64,000 bases of DNA from Microbacterium aurugineum (GCF_023101205.1 NZ_CP078078.1:1674001-1738000), one strand, 5' to 3'; positions 18,399 to 27,697 are shown, counted from the stretch's first letter. Notes: generated from the sequence alone by a model not told the origin. Numbers and translations are program-made.

Positions 18399-18995
18399 AT
18401 GTCTGAACCACTCACCGAGGCGAAGTCACTGTTCAAATCGATTCGCATCTCGCTCGCCGTCGCCGGTGTTCTCGCGCTCGTCGCCGGAATCGTCCTCCTC
18501 GTCTGGCCGGTGAAGTCCGCGGTCATCGTGACGGCGATCTTCGCCTCCTACCTGGTCGTCGCCGGACTCGTCTACATCGGGCTGGGCATCTTCTCGAGCG
18601 CCAAGGGCGGATGGGCCCGCGTGGGGCACATCGTCCTCGGACTGCTCTACGTCGCGGCGGGCATCATCGCGTTCTTCAACTTGAATGCAGCCGCGGCCAC
18701 GCTCGCGTTCGTGGTCGTGATCTTCATCGGCATCAGCTGGATCGTCGATGGCGTCGTGGCCTTGACGCTTCTGGGCAGCGATGGCTCGCGCGTCTGGACC
18801 GTTCTCTACGCGCTCCTGAGCATCGTCGCCGGAATCATCGTCCTGTTCTCGCCGCTGATCGCCGGCTTCGCATTCTGGCTGCTGCTCGGCATCTCGCTGA
18901 TCGTTCTCGGCATCATCCAGATCGTGCGCGCTTTCACGCTCGGCAAGGACGAGAAGGAGTATGTGGCCGCCGTTCAGGGAGACACGGCCAGCTGA
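18399..18995 (+). CDS. HdeD-like DUF308 membrane protein
   Basis: A 198-residue integral membrane protein with six predicted helices in three repeated pairs, the DUF308 pattern of HdeD. Helices follow in the order ISLAVAGVLALVAGIVLLVW, VIVTAIFASYLVVAGLVYIG, a loop with SSAKGGW, then four more. HdeD-type proteins are associated with acid or envelope stress, but the actinobacterial members are not characterised. The ATG start follows an AGAAAGGGG ribosome binding site. A small inverted repeat (TGAGGA-AGCA-TCCTCA, 18353-18368) lies about 30 bp upstream. A strong terminator follows. Confidence 0.85.
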   Translation: MSEPLTEAKSLFKSIRISLAVAGVLALVAGIVLLVWPVKSAVIVTAIFASYLVVAGLVYIGLGIFSSAKGGWARVGHIVLGLLYVAAGIIAFFNLNAAAATLAFVVVIFIGISWIVDGVVALTLLGSDGSRVWTVLYALLSIVAGIIVLFSPLIAGFAFWLLLGISLIVLGIIQIVRAFTLGKDEKEYVAAVQGDTAS

Positions 18996-19010
18996 TCTCC
19001 CCCGCGAACA

Positions 19011-19049
19011 GAACGGCCCCGTCCTGCATCCAGCAGGACGGGGCCGTTC
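19011..19049. terminator. Bidirectional terminator hairpin between DUF308 gene and SDR gene
   Basis: A perfect 17-bp inverted repeat (arms beginning GAACGGCCCCGTCC and ending GGACGGGGCCGTTC) with a 5-base loop ATCCA. It lies between two convergent genes, 15 bp after the DUF308 stop and 13 bp before the SDR stop codon. There is no clear T-run, as common in high-GC actinobacteria. Confidence 0.85.
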
Positions 19050-19062
19050 CGTAGGTCGGAGG

Positions 19063-19827
19063 TCACTCCGCGGCGAACGCGCTCACATCGCCGACCAGGC
19101 GTGTGTTGTCAGCCGGAACAGGATCGACCGTGGCCTTGGCCACCTCGGCAGCGAACTCGGAGACGTTGTAGAGCTTGCCTGCCGACTCCCGCCGCTCGGC
19201 GATCGCGCCGGGGTTCGCCCGCTCCAACAGGGTCGCAGTGATCGTTCCCTCGATCATGTCTCCGGAGACGACCGTGAAGCCGATCCCCTTCTCGGCAAGG
19301 CTCGGGATGAGCTCACGAAGCGCGTCTTCCCCGGCTCGCTTCGACAGCGCGACCGGCTCGTACTCCGGCATCGTGGGCGTGGTGCGGATGAAGTGGGCCT
19401 GGTGGCTGGTGACGAAGACCACCCGTGCACCGTCTCCGAGCAGCGGCGTCGCAGCCTCGAGCACGTTCAGCTGCGCGTCACGGTTCAACGTGAGCGCGTA
19501 GTCCTCCGCCATCCCCGACTCCATGCCACCGGACGCGTTGAGCACCAGCACGTCGAGGCGTCCGTACTCAGCGCGGACCGCCTCGAACATCTCGGCGACC
19601 GAGGCCGGATCGGTGAGATCCGCGCCGACGACGAGCGCGCGGCGACCGAGCTCGCGCAGCTGCGTGGCGAGCTTCTCCGCACGCGGCGCCTTGTTGCGGT
19701 AGTTGATGACCACATCGGCGCCGGCCTCGGCGAGGTAGCGCACGGTGTCGGCGCCGATCCCGCGTGATGAACCGGTGACAAGCGCGACCTTGCCTTCGAG
19801 GGATCCTGCGGGAAGAACGTCGGTCAC
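19063..19827 (-). CDS. SDR family oxidoreductase
   Basis: A 254-residue short-chain dehydrogenase/reductase. The cofactor motif VALVTGSSRGIGADT and the following VVINYRNKA (Arg/Lys after strand 2 suggests NADP preference) are clear, as is LDVLVLNASGG in place of the NNAG motif. The catalytic Ser is in VFVTSHQAHF. The usual YxxxK reads VALSK, so Lys is kept but the Tyr is not in its normal position (a Tyr lies seven residues before the Lys). Activity may therefore be atypical. The substrate is unknown. Divergent from the NfeD gene. Confidence 0.85.
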   Translation of the reverse strand: MTDVLPAGSLEGKVALVTGSSRGIGADTVRYLAEAGADVVINYRNKAPRAEKLATQLRELGRRALVVGADLTDPASVAEMFEAVRAEYGRLDVLVLNASGGMESGMAEDYALTLNRDAQLNVLEAATPLLGDGARVVFVTSHQAHFIRTTPTMPEYEPVALSKRAGEDALRELIPSLAEKGIGFTVVSGDMIEGTITATLLERANPGAIAERRESAGKLYNVSEFAAEVAKATVDPVPADNTRLVGDVSAFAAE

Positions 19828-19949
19828 GGTGACTCCTCATGATGCGTGAAAAAGCCGTGATCGCACGGCCCTCTCACACTATCAAGCGCGCGCCGGGGCA
19901 CCCCGATGGGCGGGCCTCCGCGTGGTACGTTGACCAGAAAGGAGGCCGC

Positions 19950-20423
19950 ATGGACAACTTCACGACATTCGTCACGTTCATCGACCAATGGGCCTGGATC
20001 GGCTGGCTGGTCCTGATCGCCGTCTTCCTCGTCATCGAGATGCTCTCGCTGGACTTCACGTTCCTCATGCTCGCCTTCGGCAGCGTCGTCGGTCTCGTGA
20101 CCGATCTGCTGGGTGTGCCGGTGTGGGTGCAGGTGATCATCGCAGCGGCCGCTGCGGCGGTCTTCATCCTCTTCCTCCGGCCCCCGTTGCTCAAGCGTCT
20201 GCACCGCGGGGAGGATCCGACGAAATCGAACGTCGACGCCCTTCTCGACCTGCGCGGTGTGGCCCTGAGTGAGATCACCCAGATCTCCGGGCAAGTGAAG
20301 CTCGCGAACGGCGACACCTGGACCGCGCGGACTTCGACCCCCGTTCCGATTCCCTCGGGGGCGCCGATCGCCGTGAGCGTGATCAACGGCGCCACCGCCA
20401 TCGTCCGACCCGTCAACGACTAG
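19950..20423 (+). CDS. NfeD family membrane protein
   Basis: A 157-residue NfeD short-form protein. Two to three membrane helices occupy residues 14-75 (WIGWLVLIAVFLVIEMLSL, then a Gly-rich segment and VWVQVIIAAAAAAVFILF), followed by an OB-fold domain of about 70 residues (VDALLDLRGVALSEIT ... GDTWTARTS). NfeD partners with SPFH/stomatin proteins at the membrane, and the next gene encodes exactly that. ATG 19950 is chosen because AGAAAGGAGG precedes it; the frame is open further upstream. The SPFH gene starts 8 bp after its stop. Confidence 0.9.
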   Translation: MDNFTTFVTFIDQWAWIGWLVLIAVFLVIEMLSLDFTFLMLAFGSVVGLVTDLLGVPVWVQVIIAAAAAAVFILFLRPPLLKRLHRGEDPTKSNVDALLDLRGVALSEITQISGQVKLANGDTWTARTSTPVPIPSGAPIAVSVINGATAIVRPVND

Positions 20424-20431
20424 GAGTTCCC

Positions 20432-21361
20432 GTGGACGACGCATCGTTCATCCCCGCAGCGATCGGATGGATCCTCGCCATCGCCGTGATCATCTTCGTG
20501 GTGGTCACCGTCGCACGGGCCATCCGCATCATTCCGCAGGCGACTGCCGGCGTCGTCGAGCGCCTCGGGCGCTACCACAAGACGCTCACGCCAGGTCTGA
20601 ACATCCTGGTCCCCTTCATCGACCGTCTTCGTCCGCTCATCGACATGCGCGAGCAGGTCGTCTCGTTCCCGCCGCAACCGGTGATCACCGAGGACAACCT
20701 CGTCGTCTCGATCGACACCGTCGTGTACTTCCAGGTCACCGATGCCCGCGCCGCCACCTACGAGATCGCGAACTACCTCGGTGCCGTCGAGCAGCTGACC
20801 ACCACCACCCTGCGTAACGTCGTGGGTGGGCTCAACCTCGAAGAGGCGCTCACCAGTCGCGACAACATCAACGGCCAGCTGCGCGTCGTGCTGGACGAGG
20901 CGACGGGCAAGTGGGGCATCCGTGTCGGACGCGTCGAGCTGAAAGCGATCGACCCGCCCATCTCGATCCAGGACTCCATGGAGAAGCAGATGCGCGCCGA
21001 GCGTGACCGTCGCGCGGCGATCCTCACCGCCGAGGGCACCAAGCAGTCGGCGATCCTCGAAGCGGAGGGCTCCCGTCAAGCCGAGATCCTCCGGGCAGAG
21101 GGCGACAAGCAGGCTGCGGTGCTCCGTGCCCAAGGTGAAGCCGAAGCGATCCAGAACGTCTTCAGCGCCATTCATCAGGGTGCGCCGGACGACAAGCTGC
21201 TCGCCTACCAGTACCTGCAGATGCTCCCGAAGATCAGCGAAGGCCAGTCCAACAAGCTGTGGATCATCCCGAGCGAACTCACCGAGGCGCTCAAGGGCAT
21301 CGGCAGCGCGTTCACGCCGAAGCCGGGCCAGGGCCCGACCAACACACTGCCGGGCGCGTGA
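20432..21361 (+). CDS. SPFH domain (stomatin/paraslipin, QmcA-like) protein
   Basis: A 309-residue slipin. One N-terminal membrane helix (WILAIAVIIFVVVTVARAI) is followed by the SPFH/band 7 domain (VVERLGRYHKTLTPGLNILVPF, IDMREQVVSFPPQPVIT) and then an Ala/Glu-rich coiled coil (residues about 190-250, repeated RAE/EGSRQAEILRAEG). These proteins assemble into large membrane microdomain cages and are commonly paired with NfeD, as here. It starts with GTG and its stop overlaps the GDPD start by 4 bp (GTGA), so the three genes form one operon. Confidence 0.93.
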   Translation: MDDASFIPAAIGWILAIAVIIFVVVTVARAIRIIPQATAGVVERLGRYHKTLTPGLNILVPFIDRLRPLIDMREQVVSFPPQPVITEDNLVVSIDTVVYFQVTDARAATYEIANYLGAVEQLTTTTLRNVVGGLNLEEALTSRDNINGQLRVVLDEATGKWGIRVGRVELKAIDPPISIQDSMEKQMRAERDRRAAILTAEGTKQSAILEAEGSRQAEILRAEGDKQAAVLRAQGEAEAIQNVFSAIHQGAPDDKLLAYQYLQMLPKISEGQSNKLWIIPSELTEALKGIGSAFTPKPGQGPTNTLPGA

Positions 21362-22134
21362 CGCACCCGTACTTCTCGAAGGCACGGCATCCCCGAGTCC
21401 TCGCCCACCGCGGTCTGATCACCGCGGCCGGCGAGGACTCGGGCGTCTGGGAGAACTCGGCCGCAGCCATCGCCGCCGCCCATGCCGCCGGCGCCGAGTA
21501 CGTCGAGACCGACTGCCAGGTGACCGCTGACGGTGACGTCGTGCTGTTCCACGATTCGACACTCGATCGCCTCCTGGGCGACAAGCGAGCCGTCCGCGAC
21601 GTGCGCACGCGCGAACTGCGCGAGATGTTCGCCGACCATGGCGGGTTGCTCACCGTCTCGGAGGCGTTCGATTCGTTTCCCGAGGTCCGTTTCAATGTCG
21701 ACGTGAAGACGTCCGCCGCTGTCGAGCCACTCGGGCCGATCCTCGCCGACCACACTCACCGCGTGCTGGTGACGAGCTTCTCTGACTCCAATCGCCGTGG
21801 AACGGTCGCGTCCGTGCTGAAGGCGGGCGCCGCGCTCCGACCGGCCACCTCCGGGGGGAGCCGCACCATCGCCGCTCTCCGAGCACTCTCCGCACTGCAC
21901 CTCTCCCCCGGTCGTGTGCTCGAAGACATCGATGCGCTTCAGATCCCGGAGCGCCACGGGAAGCTGACCGTACTCACCCCGGCCCTGCTCCGCGCCGCAC
22001 GCCGCCGCGGCGTCGAGATCCACGTCTGGACCGTGAACGACCCCATCGACATGCTCCGACTCGTTGCGGCCGGAGTGGACGGCATCGTGTCCGACCGTGC
22101 CGACGTCGCACTGGCCACGCTCTCTGCGAAGTAG
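21358..22134 (+). CDS. Glycerophosphodiester phosphodiesterase
   Basis: A 258-residue GDPD-family TIM barrel that hydrolyses glycerophosphodiesters to glycerol-3-phosphate and an alcohol. Motifs are VLAHRG (catalytic His), AEYVETDCQVTADGDVVLFHD (metal ligands Glu/Asp and the second catalytic His) and VWTVNDPIDM near the C-terminus. No signal peptide is seen, so a cytoplasmic enzyme of the UgpQ type is likely. The start is GTG 21358, overlapping the SPFH stop by 4 bp; the frame is open upstream but that part is a shadow of the SPFH gene. Confidence 0.9.
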   Translation: MTHPYFSKARHPRVLAHRGLITAAGEDSGVWENSAAAIAAAHAAGAEYVETDCQVTADGDVVLFHDSTLDRLLGDKRAVRDVRTRELREMFADHGGLLTVSEAFDSFPEVRFNVDVKTSAAVEPLGPILADHTHRVLVTSFSDSNRRGTVASVLKAGAALRPATSGGSRTIAALRALSALHLSPGRVLEDIDALQIPERHGKLTVLTPALLRAARRRGVEIHVWTVNDPIDMLRLVAAGVDGIVSDRADVALATLSAK

Positions 22135-22227
22135 ACGCCGACGCGCCCCATAACCTCCGGCGCTGGGATTCGGCTGTGAATTCCGCCGCGAAGTCGCCCG
22201 CGTGGATGAAGCGCACAGGCTGGAGCG

Positions 22228-22233
22228 TTATAC
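22228..22233 (+). promoter_or_regulatory. Candidate -10 element upstream of rbpA
   Basis: TTATAC stands 26 bp before the rbpA ATG in an otherwise GC-rich 124-bp spacer. No convincing -35 hexamer lies at the usual distance. The spacer holds no other gene. Confidence 0.3.
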
Positions 22234-22258
22234 CTGACAGCGACGAGAGGACCACAAA

Positions 22259-22642
22259 ATGGCAGATCGCAGCCTGCGCGGCATCCGGCTCGGCGCCCAG
22301 AGCCTACAGAGCGAAGAGGGCGTCGTTTTCATGGAGCGCCGCGAAACGACCTATACCTGTGACACGTGCGGACACGTCACGAACCTGATGTTCGCAGCGG
22401 ACGCCGAGCCGCCCCAGACGTGGGAGTGCCGTGCGTGCGGCGCGGAAGCCCGTCTGAACGTCGACGGCGAGGCCGTGACGCTCGAAGCAAGCGATGAGAA
22501 GGCCGCACGCACCCACTGGGACATGCTGATGGAGCGCCGCACGCGTGCGGAGCTCGAGGAGCTCCTGGAAGAGCGCCTCGCCTTCATCCGCGCCCGTCGC
22601 GGTGCAGGAGAAGACCCGACGCGGGAGAAGATCGGGGCTTAA
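22259..22642 (+). CDS. rbpA: RNA polymerase-binding protein RbpA
   Basis: A 127-residue actinobacterial transcription activator. The N-terminal tail MADRSLRGIRLGAQSL is followed by a zinc-ribbon with C34, C37, C57 and C60, a basic linker, and the sigma-interacting helix ARTHWDMLMERRTRAELEELL. RbpA binds the core RNA polymerase and group 1/2 sigma factors, stabilising open complexes. Length and motifs are normal. It is a single gene with its own upstream region and overlaps the convergent lnt stop by 4 bp. Confidence 0.97.
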   Translation: MADRSLRGIRLGAQSLQSEEGVVFMERRETTYTCDTCGHVTNLMFAADAEPPQTWECRACGAEARLNVDGEAVTLEASDEKAARTHWDMLMERRTRAELEELLEERLAFIRARRGAGEDPTREKIGA

Positions 22643-24177
22643 CGCCCCCTGGCGCGCCACCACCCGAAGAGGAGCGCGCCGACACCGCCCCAGAGCAGCA
22701 GCTGCTGGATGACGGGGCCCAGGAGCACACCCGCTGTGAGGCCGGTACGAAGTTCGACATCGTCGAGCATCGCACCGGCCTCTCCTGCATCGAGGCTCGT
22801 GACGGTCGAACCGTCCGCGCGGATGACCTGGCTGGTGCCGACCGTCGACACGTTCACGACACTGCGACCGGTCTCGATCGCCCGCATCCGTGCGAACGCG
22901 AGCTGCTGGAGGTTCTCGTCGGTGCCGCGGAAGTCCGCGTTGTTGGTCTGGAACACCAGGACCTCTGCGCCGTCGTTCAGGCCTTCCCAGATGACGTCGT
23001 CATAGATGACGTCGAAGCAGATGGCCAGGCCGATCGTGACGCCGTCCACGTCGACGACCGGCGGGTTGGATCCGGGCGTGTACTCCCGTTGGATCAGACC
23101 GATCAGATCGGGCGCCAGCGCGTTGAAGAAGGGACGATCCGGAACGTACTCGCCGAACGGGACCGGATGTCTCTTGTCGTGCAGCTGCGTAGCCGTGCCG
23201 TCGGCCGTCCAGAGCATCGACGTGTTGAAGTAGACGTCATCGCGCCCCGTCGCCGCGTTGGCGAGCAGAGGCGCATCGATGCGGTTCGAGACGAGCGTCA
23301 TCCGCCGGGCGATCGCGTCGTTCTGGAACGGATCGGCGTCCAAGGACCCTTCCGGCCACACGAGCAGGTCGACGTCTTCTCCGTACAGAGGTGCGGTGGC
23401 GTCCGTCTGCGCCTGGATCACGGCGAACGCTTCGCGCTCATCGAAGTATCCCGTCGGGCCGTTCCCCTGCACCGCCGCGATCCGCATCGAGCCCGAGGGC
23501 GAGGTCGGGAAGAGCGGGGTGAACAGCAGCACGAGGATGACGACGGCCGGCGCCGACAGTCGGAGCGGCCACCGCCACAGGCGCAGCCGCACCACCTCGA
23601 CCAGCATCGCGACCAGCAGCACCATCAGGAAGCTGAGTCCGCTGACCCCGAGCCAGGAGGACACGGGGGCGAGCGGGCTCTCGGCCTGGCTCATGCCGAG
23701 CCGGGCCCATGGGAAGCCGCCGTAGGGCCAGGAGCCGACGAAGAGCTCCCTGCCGACCCAGAGAGCGGCCACGACAGCCGGAAGCCCCAGGAGGCGCCCT
23801 GCGGTACCGGGGAAGGCACGAGGCAGCCACCGGTAGGCCAGAGCGATCGGAATGAGGGCGAACGCGGTGAGTCCGCCTTCGACGACACTGAGCGCGCCCC
23901 AGGGGATGGGACCGAGATAGCGCGACGTCCACGACACCAAGAGCGCGAAGAAGAGAACCCCGTACACGAGTCCGACGAGCAGGGCGCCACCGAAGCGACG
24001 GCCGATCAGCGCGACGAGCAGAAGCCCCACGGCGGGGAAAGCGAGAACCCAGACGGCCCCCTCCGGATACGCCAGGTCCATGAGGACGGCGGCGACCCCC
24101 GCGGTGAGGACGGCCGCCCAGAGCGGGAGAAGGGCGCGCTGCGGAGCGGGGCGTTCGGGCATCGTGTCCACCCTCAC
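22639..24177 (-). CDS. lnt: Apolipoprotein N-acyltransferase
   Basis: A 512-residue membrane enzyme that transfers the third acyl chain to diacylglyceryl lipoproteins. The N-terminal half holds about six membrane helices. The C-terminal half is a nitrilase-like domain with catalytic Glu in VPFGEYVPDR, a Lys in the downstream region and Cys in GLAICFDVIYDD. A final helix lies near residue 490. The GTG start at 24177 overlaps the helY stop by 4 bp (GTGA); ATG at 24162 (MPERPAPQ) is an alternative. It ends the leftward run that begins at 32344. Confidence 0.93.
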   Translation of the reverse strand: MRVDTMPERPAPQRALLPLWAAVLTAGVAAVLMDLAYPEGAVWVLAFPAVGLLLVALIGRRFGGALLVGLVYGVLFFALLVSWTSRYLGPIPWGALSVVEGGLTAFALIPIALAYRWLPRAFPGTAGRLLGLPAVVAALWVGRELFVGSWPYGGFPWARLGMSQAESPLAPVSSWLGVSGLSFLMVLLVAMLVEVVRLRLWRWPLRLSAPAVVILVLLFTPLFPTSPSGSMRIAAVQGNGPTGYFDEREAFAVIQAQTDATAPLYGEDVDLLVWPEGSLDADPFQNDAIARRMTLVSNRIDAPLLANAATGRDDVYFNTSMLWTADGTATQLHDKRHPVPFGEYVPDRPFFNALAPDLIGLIQREYTPGSNPPVVDVDGVTIGLAICFDVIYDDVIWEGLNDGAEVLVFQTNNADFRGTDENLQQLAFARMRAIETGRSVVNVSTVGTSQVIRADGSTVTSLDAGEAGAMLDDVELRTGLTAGVLLGPVIQQLLLWGGVGALLFGWWRARGR

Positions 24178-26648
24178 ATCGACGAGTAGGCCACGATGCC
24201 GCGGCGGACTCCGTCGAGAGCGCTCCGCGCGGTACGCGCCAGCGCGGCATCCTCCGCGACGATCGAGAGTTGATCCAGCAGATCGATGGTCTGCTTGGCC
24301 CAGCGCACGAAGTCTCCCGCTGCCATGTCGGCGTCGATCAGGACCCGGTCCAGCGCTCCCCCGCGCGCCCAGGCGTGCATGGCGCCCGCCAGACCGGCGG
24401 CGAGCGGCTCGCTGCCGGGAAGATGGTGGTCCTGTTCCAGGTCATCCAACTCAGCCCAGAGCGTGGTGGTCTTCTCGTAGGCGGTGCGGAATGCGCCACG
24501 CGGCAGGCCGCGCTCCCCCGAATTGGCTTCATCGCGTCGCGGTTCGTACACGAGGCAGCAGGCCATGGCTGCCAGCGAAGGAGCATCCAAGCCCGCCCAG
24601 AGACCCTGTCTCAGGGACTCGGCCACCAGCAGATCCCGCTCGCCGTAGATACGGCGCATCGTGCGTCCGGCATCCGTCAGCGTCGTGTCCGCGCCATCAT
24701 GCGTCACGTATTCGAGTGTCTCCAAGACCTCGACGACGCGGTCGAACACCCGCGCGACCGTTCCGGTGCGTGTCTCGATCTGGCGCCGGATCCGGTCTGT
24801 CTGGCGCTTGAGCTTCCAATAGCGCTCCGCCCAGCGGGCATGAGCCTCGCGGTCGGGACAACGGTGGCACGGGTGGCGCTGCATCTGCGTACGCAGGGTC
24901 TGGATGCGCTTCATCCGCTTGTCCCGTGACGCTCGCGGCGCCTGGGAGTCCTGGCGGTTCTTCTTCTCGAGATCGCTCAGTTCGCGGCGGATCGCGGCGT
25001 ACTCTGGGAAGCTCCCGTGTTCACAAGCCATCGCGCTCTGATAACCGGCGAGCGACTCCTCGGCTTCGCGCACCTGCCGAGCGAGGCCGACGACGGCACG
25101 ATCCGCCTGGAACTGCGCGAAGGACGACTCGAGGATCTGCCGCGCTCGGGGTTTGCCGAACATGTCGATCAGATTCACGGCCATGTTGTATGTCGGACGG
25201 AAGCTCGAGTTCAGGGGGTATGTGCGTCGGGACGCGAGGGCAGCGACGGCCTGGGGATCCATCCCCTCGGTCCACTGCACGACGGCGTGGCCCTCGACGT
25301 CGATGCCACGGCGTCCGGCGCGACCGGTGAGCTGTGTGTACTCCCCCGACGTGATCGCGACGCGTGCCTCGCCGTTGAATTTCTCCATCTTCTCGAGCAC
25401 GACCGTACGCGCCGGCATGTTGATGCCGAGAGCCAGGGTCTCGGTCGCGAACACCACCTTGACGAGCTTGCGCTGATACAGCTCTTCCACGACCTCCTTG
25501 AAGGCGGGTAGAAGACCGGCGTGATGAGAGGCGACACCGCGTTCGAGGTTGTCCAGCCACTCCCAGTAGCCCAGGACGTCGAGGTCTTCGTCCTGGAGGG
25601 TGCGGGTGCGGTCCTCGACGATGGCCCGGATCTCGGCTCTCTCCTCCGTCGACGTCAGACGGACGCCGGAGCGACGCACCTGCTGCACGGCCGCGTCGCA
25701 CCCCACGCGACTGAAGATGAAGAAGATCGCCGGGAGGAGGTTCGAGCGCTCCAGAAGGCGCACGACACCCGGACGATCCATCCGTTCGATCCGGCGCGCA
25801 TTCGCGGCACGGACGGGACGGCGGCCTCCTCGGGAAGGGCGCTGCGCCTGTCGGCCCGCATGCCGGTTGCTCCGATACGCCTGCGCCTGTCGGTTGTTGT
25901 CATACGTCGACGTGGTCGATGAGCGGATGCGCATCAACTCCTGGTTGACCTGGGCCGTGGCGAGGCCGGCGCGGTCATCGAACAGGGGAAGCAGGTCGTC
26001 CCGCACGAGCACGTGCTGCTCCAACGGCACCGGCCTGATCTCGGAGACGATCACTTCGGTGTCGCCGCGCACCGTGTCGAGCCAGTCCCCGAACTCCTCG
26101 GCGTTCGAGACCGTGGCGCTCAGGGAGACCAGCCGCACCTGCGCAGGCAGGTGGATGATGACCTCTTCCCAGACAGCGCCGCGGAAACGGTCAGCGAGGT
26201 AGTGGACCTCGTCCATGATCACGTAACGGAGATCCCGGAGCGCCGTGGAGTCGGCGTAGATCATGTTGCGCAGGACTTCGGTCGTCATCACCACGATGCG
26301 CGCATTGCCGTTGATGTTGGTGTCGCCGGTGAGCAGTCCCACCTGATCGGCGCCGTAGACGTCGACCAGCTCCCGGAACTTCTGATTCGACAAGGCCTTC
26401 ATGGGTGTCGTGTAGAACGCCTTGTCGGTCGGCGTCTGCATCGCGAGGTGAATCGCGAACTCGCCGACGATCGTCTTTCCTGCTCCGGTCGGTGCGGCGA
26501 CGAGCACGCTGCGTCCGTTCTCGAGCGCGTGGCACCCCGCCACCTGGAAGGGATCCAGCTGGAACTTCTGCAACGCCGCGAACGCGGACGACTCCGGGTG
26601 CTCGGCCGCCTGGCGCGCCCGGGCGTACTTCTCGGAAGGTGAACTCAT
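24174..26648 (-). CDS. helY: DEAD/DEAH-box RNA helicase, Ski2/Mtr4-like (HelY)
   Basis: About 824 residues from ATG 26648 (MSSPSEKYARARQ); the frame stays open into tatC but that part is a shadow. Superfamily 2 motifs are AAPTGAGKTIVGEF (Walker A), TTEVLRNM, VIMDEVHYL (DEVH), VSLSATVSN, the LPAIFFIFSRVGCD segment and QLTGRAGRRGID (motif VI). A Cys-containing CHRCPDREAH segment and the DSHCT-type C-terminus complete the Mtr4-like layout. In mycobacteria HelY sits next to tatC exactly as here. It overlaps tatC by 4 bp (ATGA). Confidence 0.93.
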   Translation of the reverse strand: MSSPSEKYARARQAAEHPESSAFAALQKFQLDPFQVAGCHALENGRSVLVAAPTGAGKTIVGEFAIHLAMQTPTDKAFYTTPMKALSNQKFRELVDVYGADQVGLLTGDTNINGNARIVVMTTEVLRNMIYADSTALRDLRYVIMDEVHYLADRFRGAVWEEVIIHLPAQVRLVSLSATVSNAEEFGDWLDTVRGDTEVIVSEIRPVPLEQHVLVRDDLLPLFDDRAGLATAQVNQELMRIRSSTTSTYDNNRQAQAYRSNRHAGRQAQRPSRGGRRPVRAANARRIERMDRPGVVRLLERSNLLPAIFFIFSRVGCDAAVQQVRRSGVRLTSTEERAEIRAIVEDRTRTLQDEDLDVLGYWEWLDNLERGVASHHAGLLPAFKEVVEELYQRKLVKVVFATETLALGINMPARTVVLEKMEKFNGEARVAITSGEYTQLTGRAGRRGIDVEGHAVVQWTEGMDPQAVAALASRRTYPLNSSFRPTYNMAVNLIDMFGKPRARQILESSFAQFQADRAVVGLARQVREAEESLAGYQSAMACEHGSFPEYAAIRRELSDLEKKNRQDSQAPRASRDKRMKRIQTLRTQMQRHPCHRCPDREAHARWAERYWKLKRQTDRIRRQIETRTGTVARVFDRVVEVLETLEYVTHDGADTTLTDAGRTMRRIYGERDLLVAESLRQGLWAGLDAPSLAAMACCLVYEPRRDEANSGERGLPRGAFRTAYEKTTTLWAELDDLEQDHHLPGSEPLAAGLAGAMHAWARGGALDRVLIDADMAAGDFVRWAKQTIDLLDQLSIVAEDAALARTARSALDGVRRGIVAYSSM

Positions 26649-27454
26649 ACCGCGTCCGGCAGGAGCCCTGACGCATCGTCGCGCTTCCGCTTTCGCCGAT
26701 CGAAGATGAGGGACAGTCCGGCGGCGGCGAAGAACAGGACGATCAGGATTCCGGCGAGCATCAGCATGCTGACCACGTCGGCTGCCGGCGTCGCCAGGGC
26801 CGCGAACACGGTCGCGATGAGGATGGCCACACGCCATCCCTTCAGGATCGCCCGGCCCGACATGACCCCGGACAGATTCAGCGCCACCAGGAACACGGGG
26901 AGCACGAAGGAGACGCCGATCACGATCATCAGCTTGAAGACGAAGTCGTAGTACTCCTGCGCGTAGTAGAAGTTGGTTGCGCCGTCCGGGGTGAAGCTCC
27001 ACATGAGCTCGATCACGTGCGGCATGATCATCACGCCGAGATAGCAGCCGGCGAAGAACAGCGGAACCGCCGCGACGACGAACCCGACGGTGTACTTGAT
27101 CTCCTTGCGGGTCAGTCCGGGCATGATGAACGCCCAGATCTGCCAGAGCCACACAGGCGCCGAGATGAACAGACCGATGGAGAAGGCGATACGCATGCGC
27201 ATGTCGAACGCCGACGTGACCGTACCGAAGTTCAACGCGCTGAAATTATCGCCGCGCTTCTCCGTGATGATACGGATCGGTTCCGTGATGAAGTGGATCA
27301 CGGGGTCCGCCACGATGAACGCGATGACCATCCCGACCACGAGTGCCAGCGCCGCGTACATCAGACGCTTGCGCAGTTCGACGAGATGCGCGCCGAGCGA
27401 CATCCGTCGATCCCGATCCGCCTTCGGCATCACGGACGGTTCGATGGCTGCCAC
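26645..27454 (-). CDS. tatC: Sec-independent protein translocase TatC
   Basis: A 269-residue protein with six membrane helices. The N-terminal cytoplasmic segment MSLGAHLVELRKRLMYAAL carries the conserved Glu that helps bind twin-arginine signal peptides. FIMPGLTRKEIKY and the Pro-rich FVLPVFLVALN segment are also diagnostic. The C-terminal tail is basic. TatC forms the receptor complex with TatA, encoded 6 bp upstream. The gap to tatA and the overlap with helY show one operon. Confidence 0.97.
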   Translation of the reverse strand: MAAIEPSVMPKADRDRRMSLGAHLVELRKRLMYAALALVVGMVIAFIVADPVIHFITEPIRIITEKRGDNFSALNFGTVTSAFDMRMRIAFSIGLFISAPVWLWQIWAFIMPGLTRKEIKYTVGFVVAAVPLFFAGCYLGVMIMPHVIELMWSFTPDGATNFYYAQEYYDFVFKLMIVIGVSFVLPVFLVALNLSGVMSGRAILKGWRVAILIATVFAALATPAADVVSMLMLAGILIVLFFAAAGLSLIFDRRKRKRDDASGLLPDAV

Positions 27455-27460
27455 GGCCGG

Positions 27461-27697
27461 TCAGGCGCGAGGCGGAGTCTCAGGGTCAGCGCCCGAGTCC
27501 TTGGCCGAGGTGGGGTCGGCGACGGTCGAATCTGCGCGGGTCGCGTCTTCTTCCTTCATCGCCTTCATCTCGCCCTTGAACACGCGAGCGGACTGGCCCA
27601 TGCTCTTCGCGAGCGCCGGCAGCTTGGCGGCACCGAACAGAAGGAGGATCACGGCGAGCACGATAAGCAGGTGCCAGCCTTGCATTCCAGCGAACAT
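27461..27697 (-). CDS. tatA: Twin-arginine translocase subunit TatA
   Basis: A 78-residue protein. One N-terminal membrane helix (WHLLIVLAVILLLFGAAKLP) is followed by the FGxxKLP hinge, an amphipathic helix (ALAKSMGQSARVFKGEMKAM) and an acidic Ala/Asp/Pro-rich tail. It forms the translocation pore of the Tat system with TatC. ATG 27697 (MFAGMQGW) is the start; the longer open frame has no TatA character. It lies between pafC (44 bp) and tatC (6 bp). Confidence 0.95.
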   Translation of the reverse strand: MFAGMQGWHLLIVLAVILLLFGAAKLPALAKSMGQSARVFKGEMKAMKEEDATRADSTVADPTSAKDSGADPETPPRA

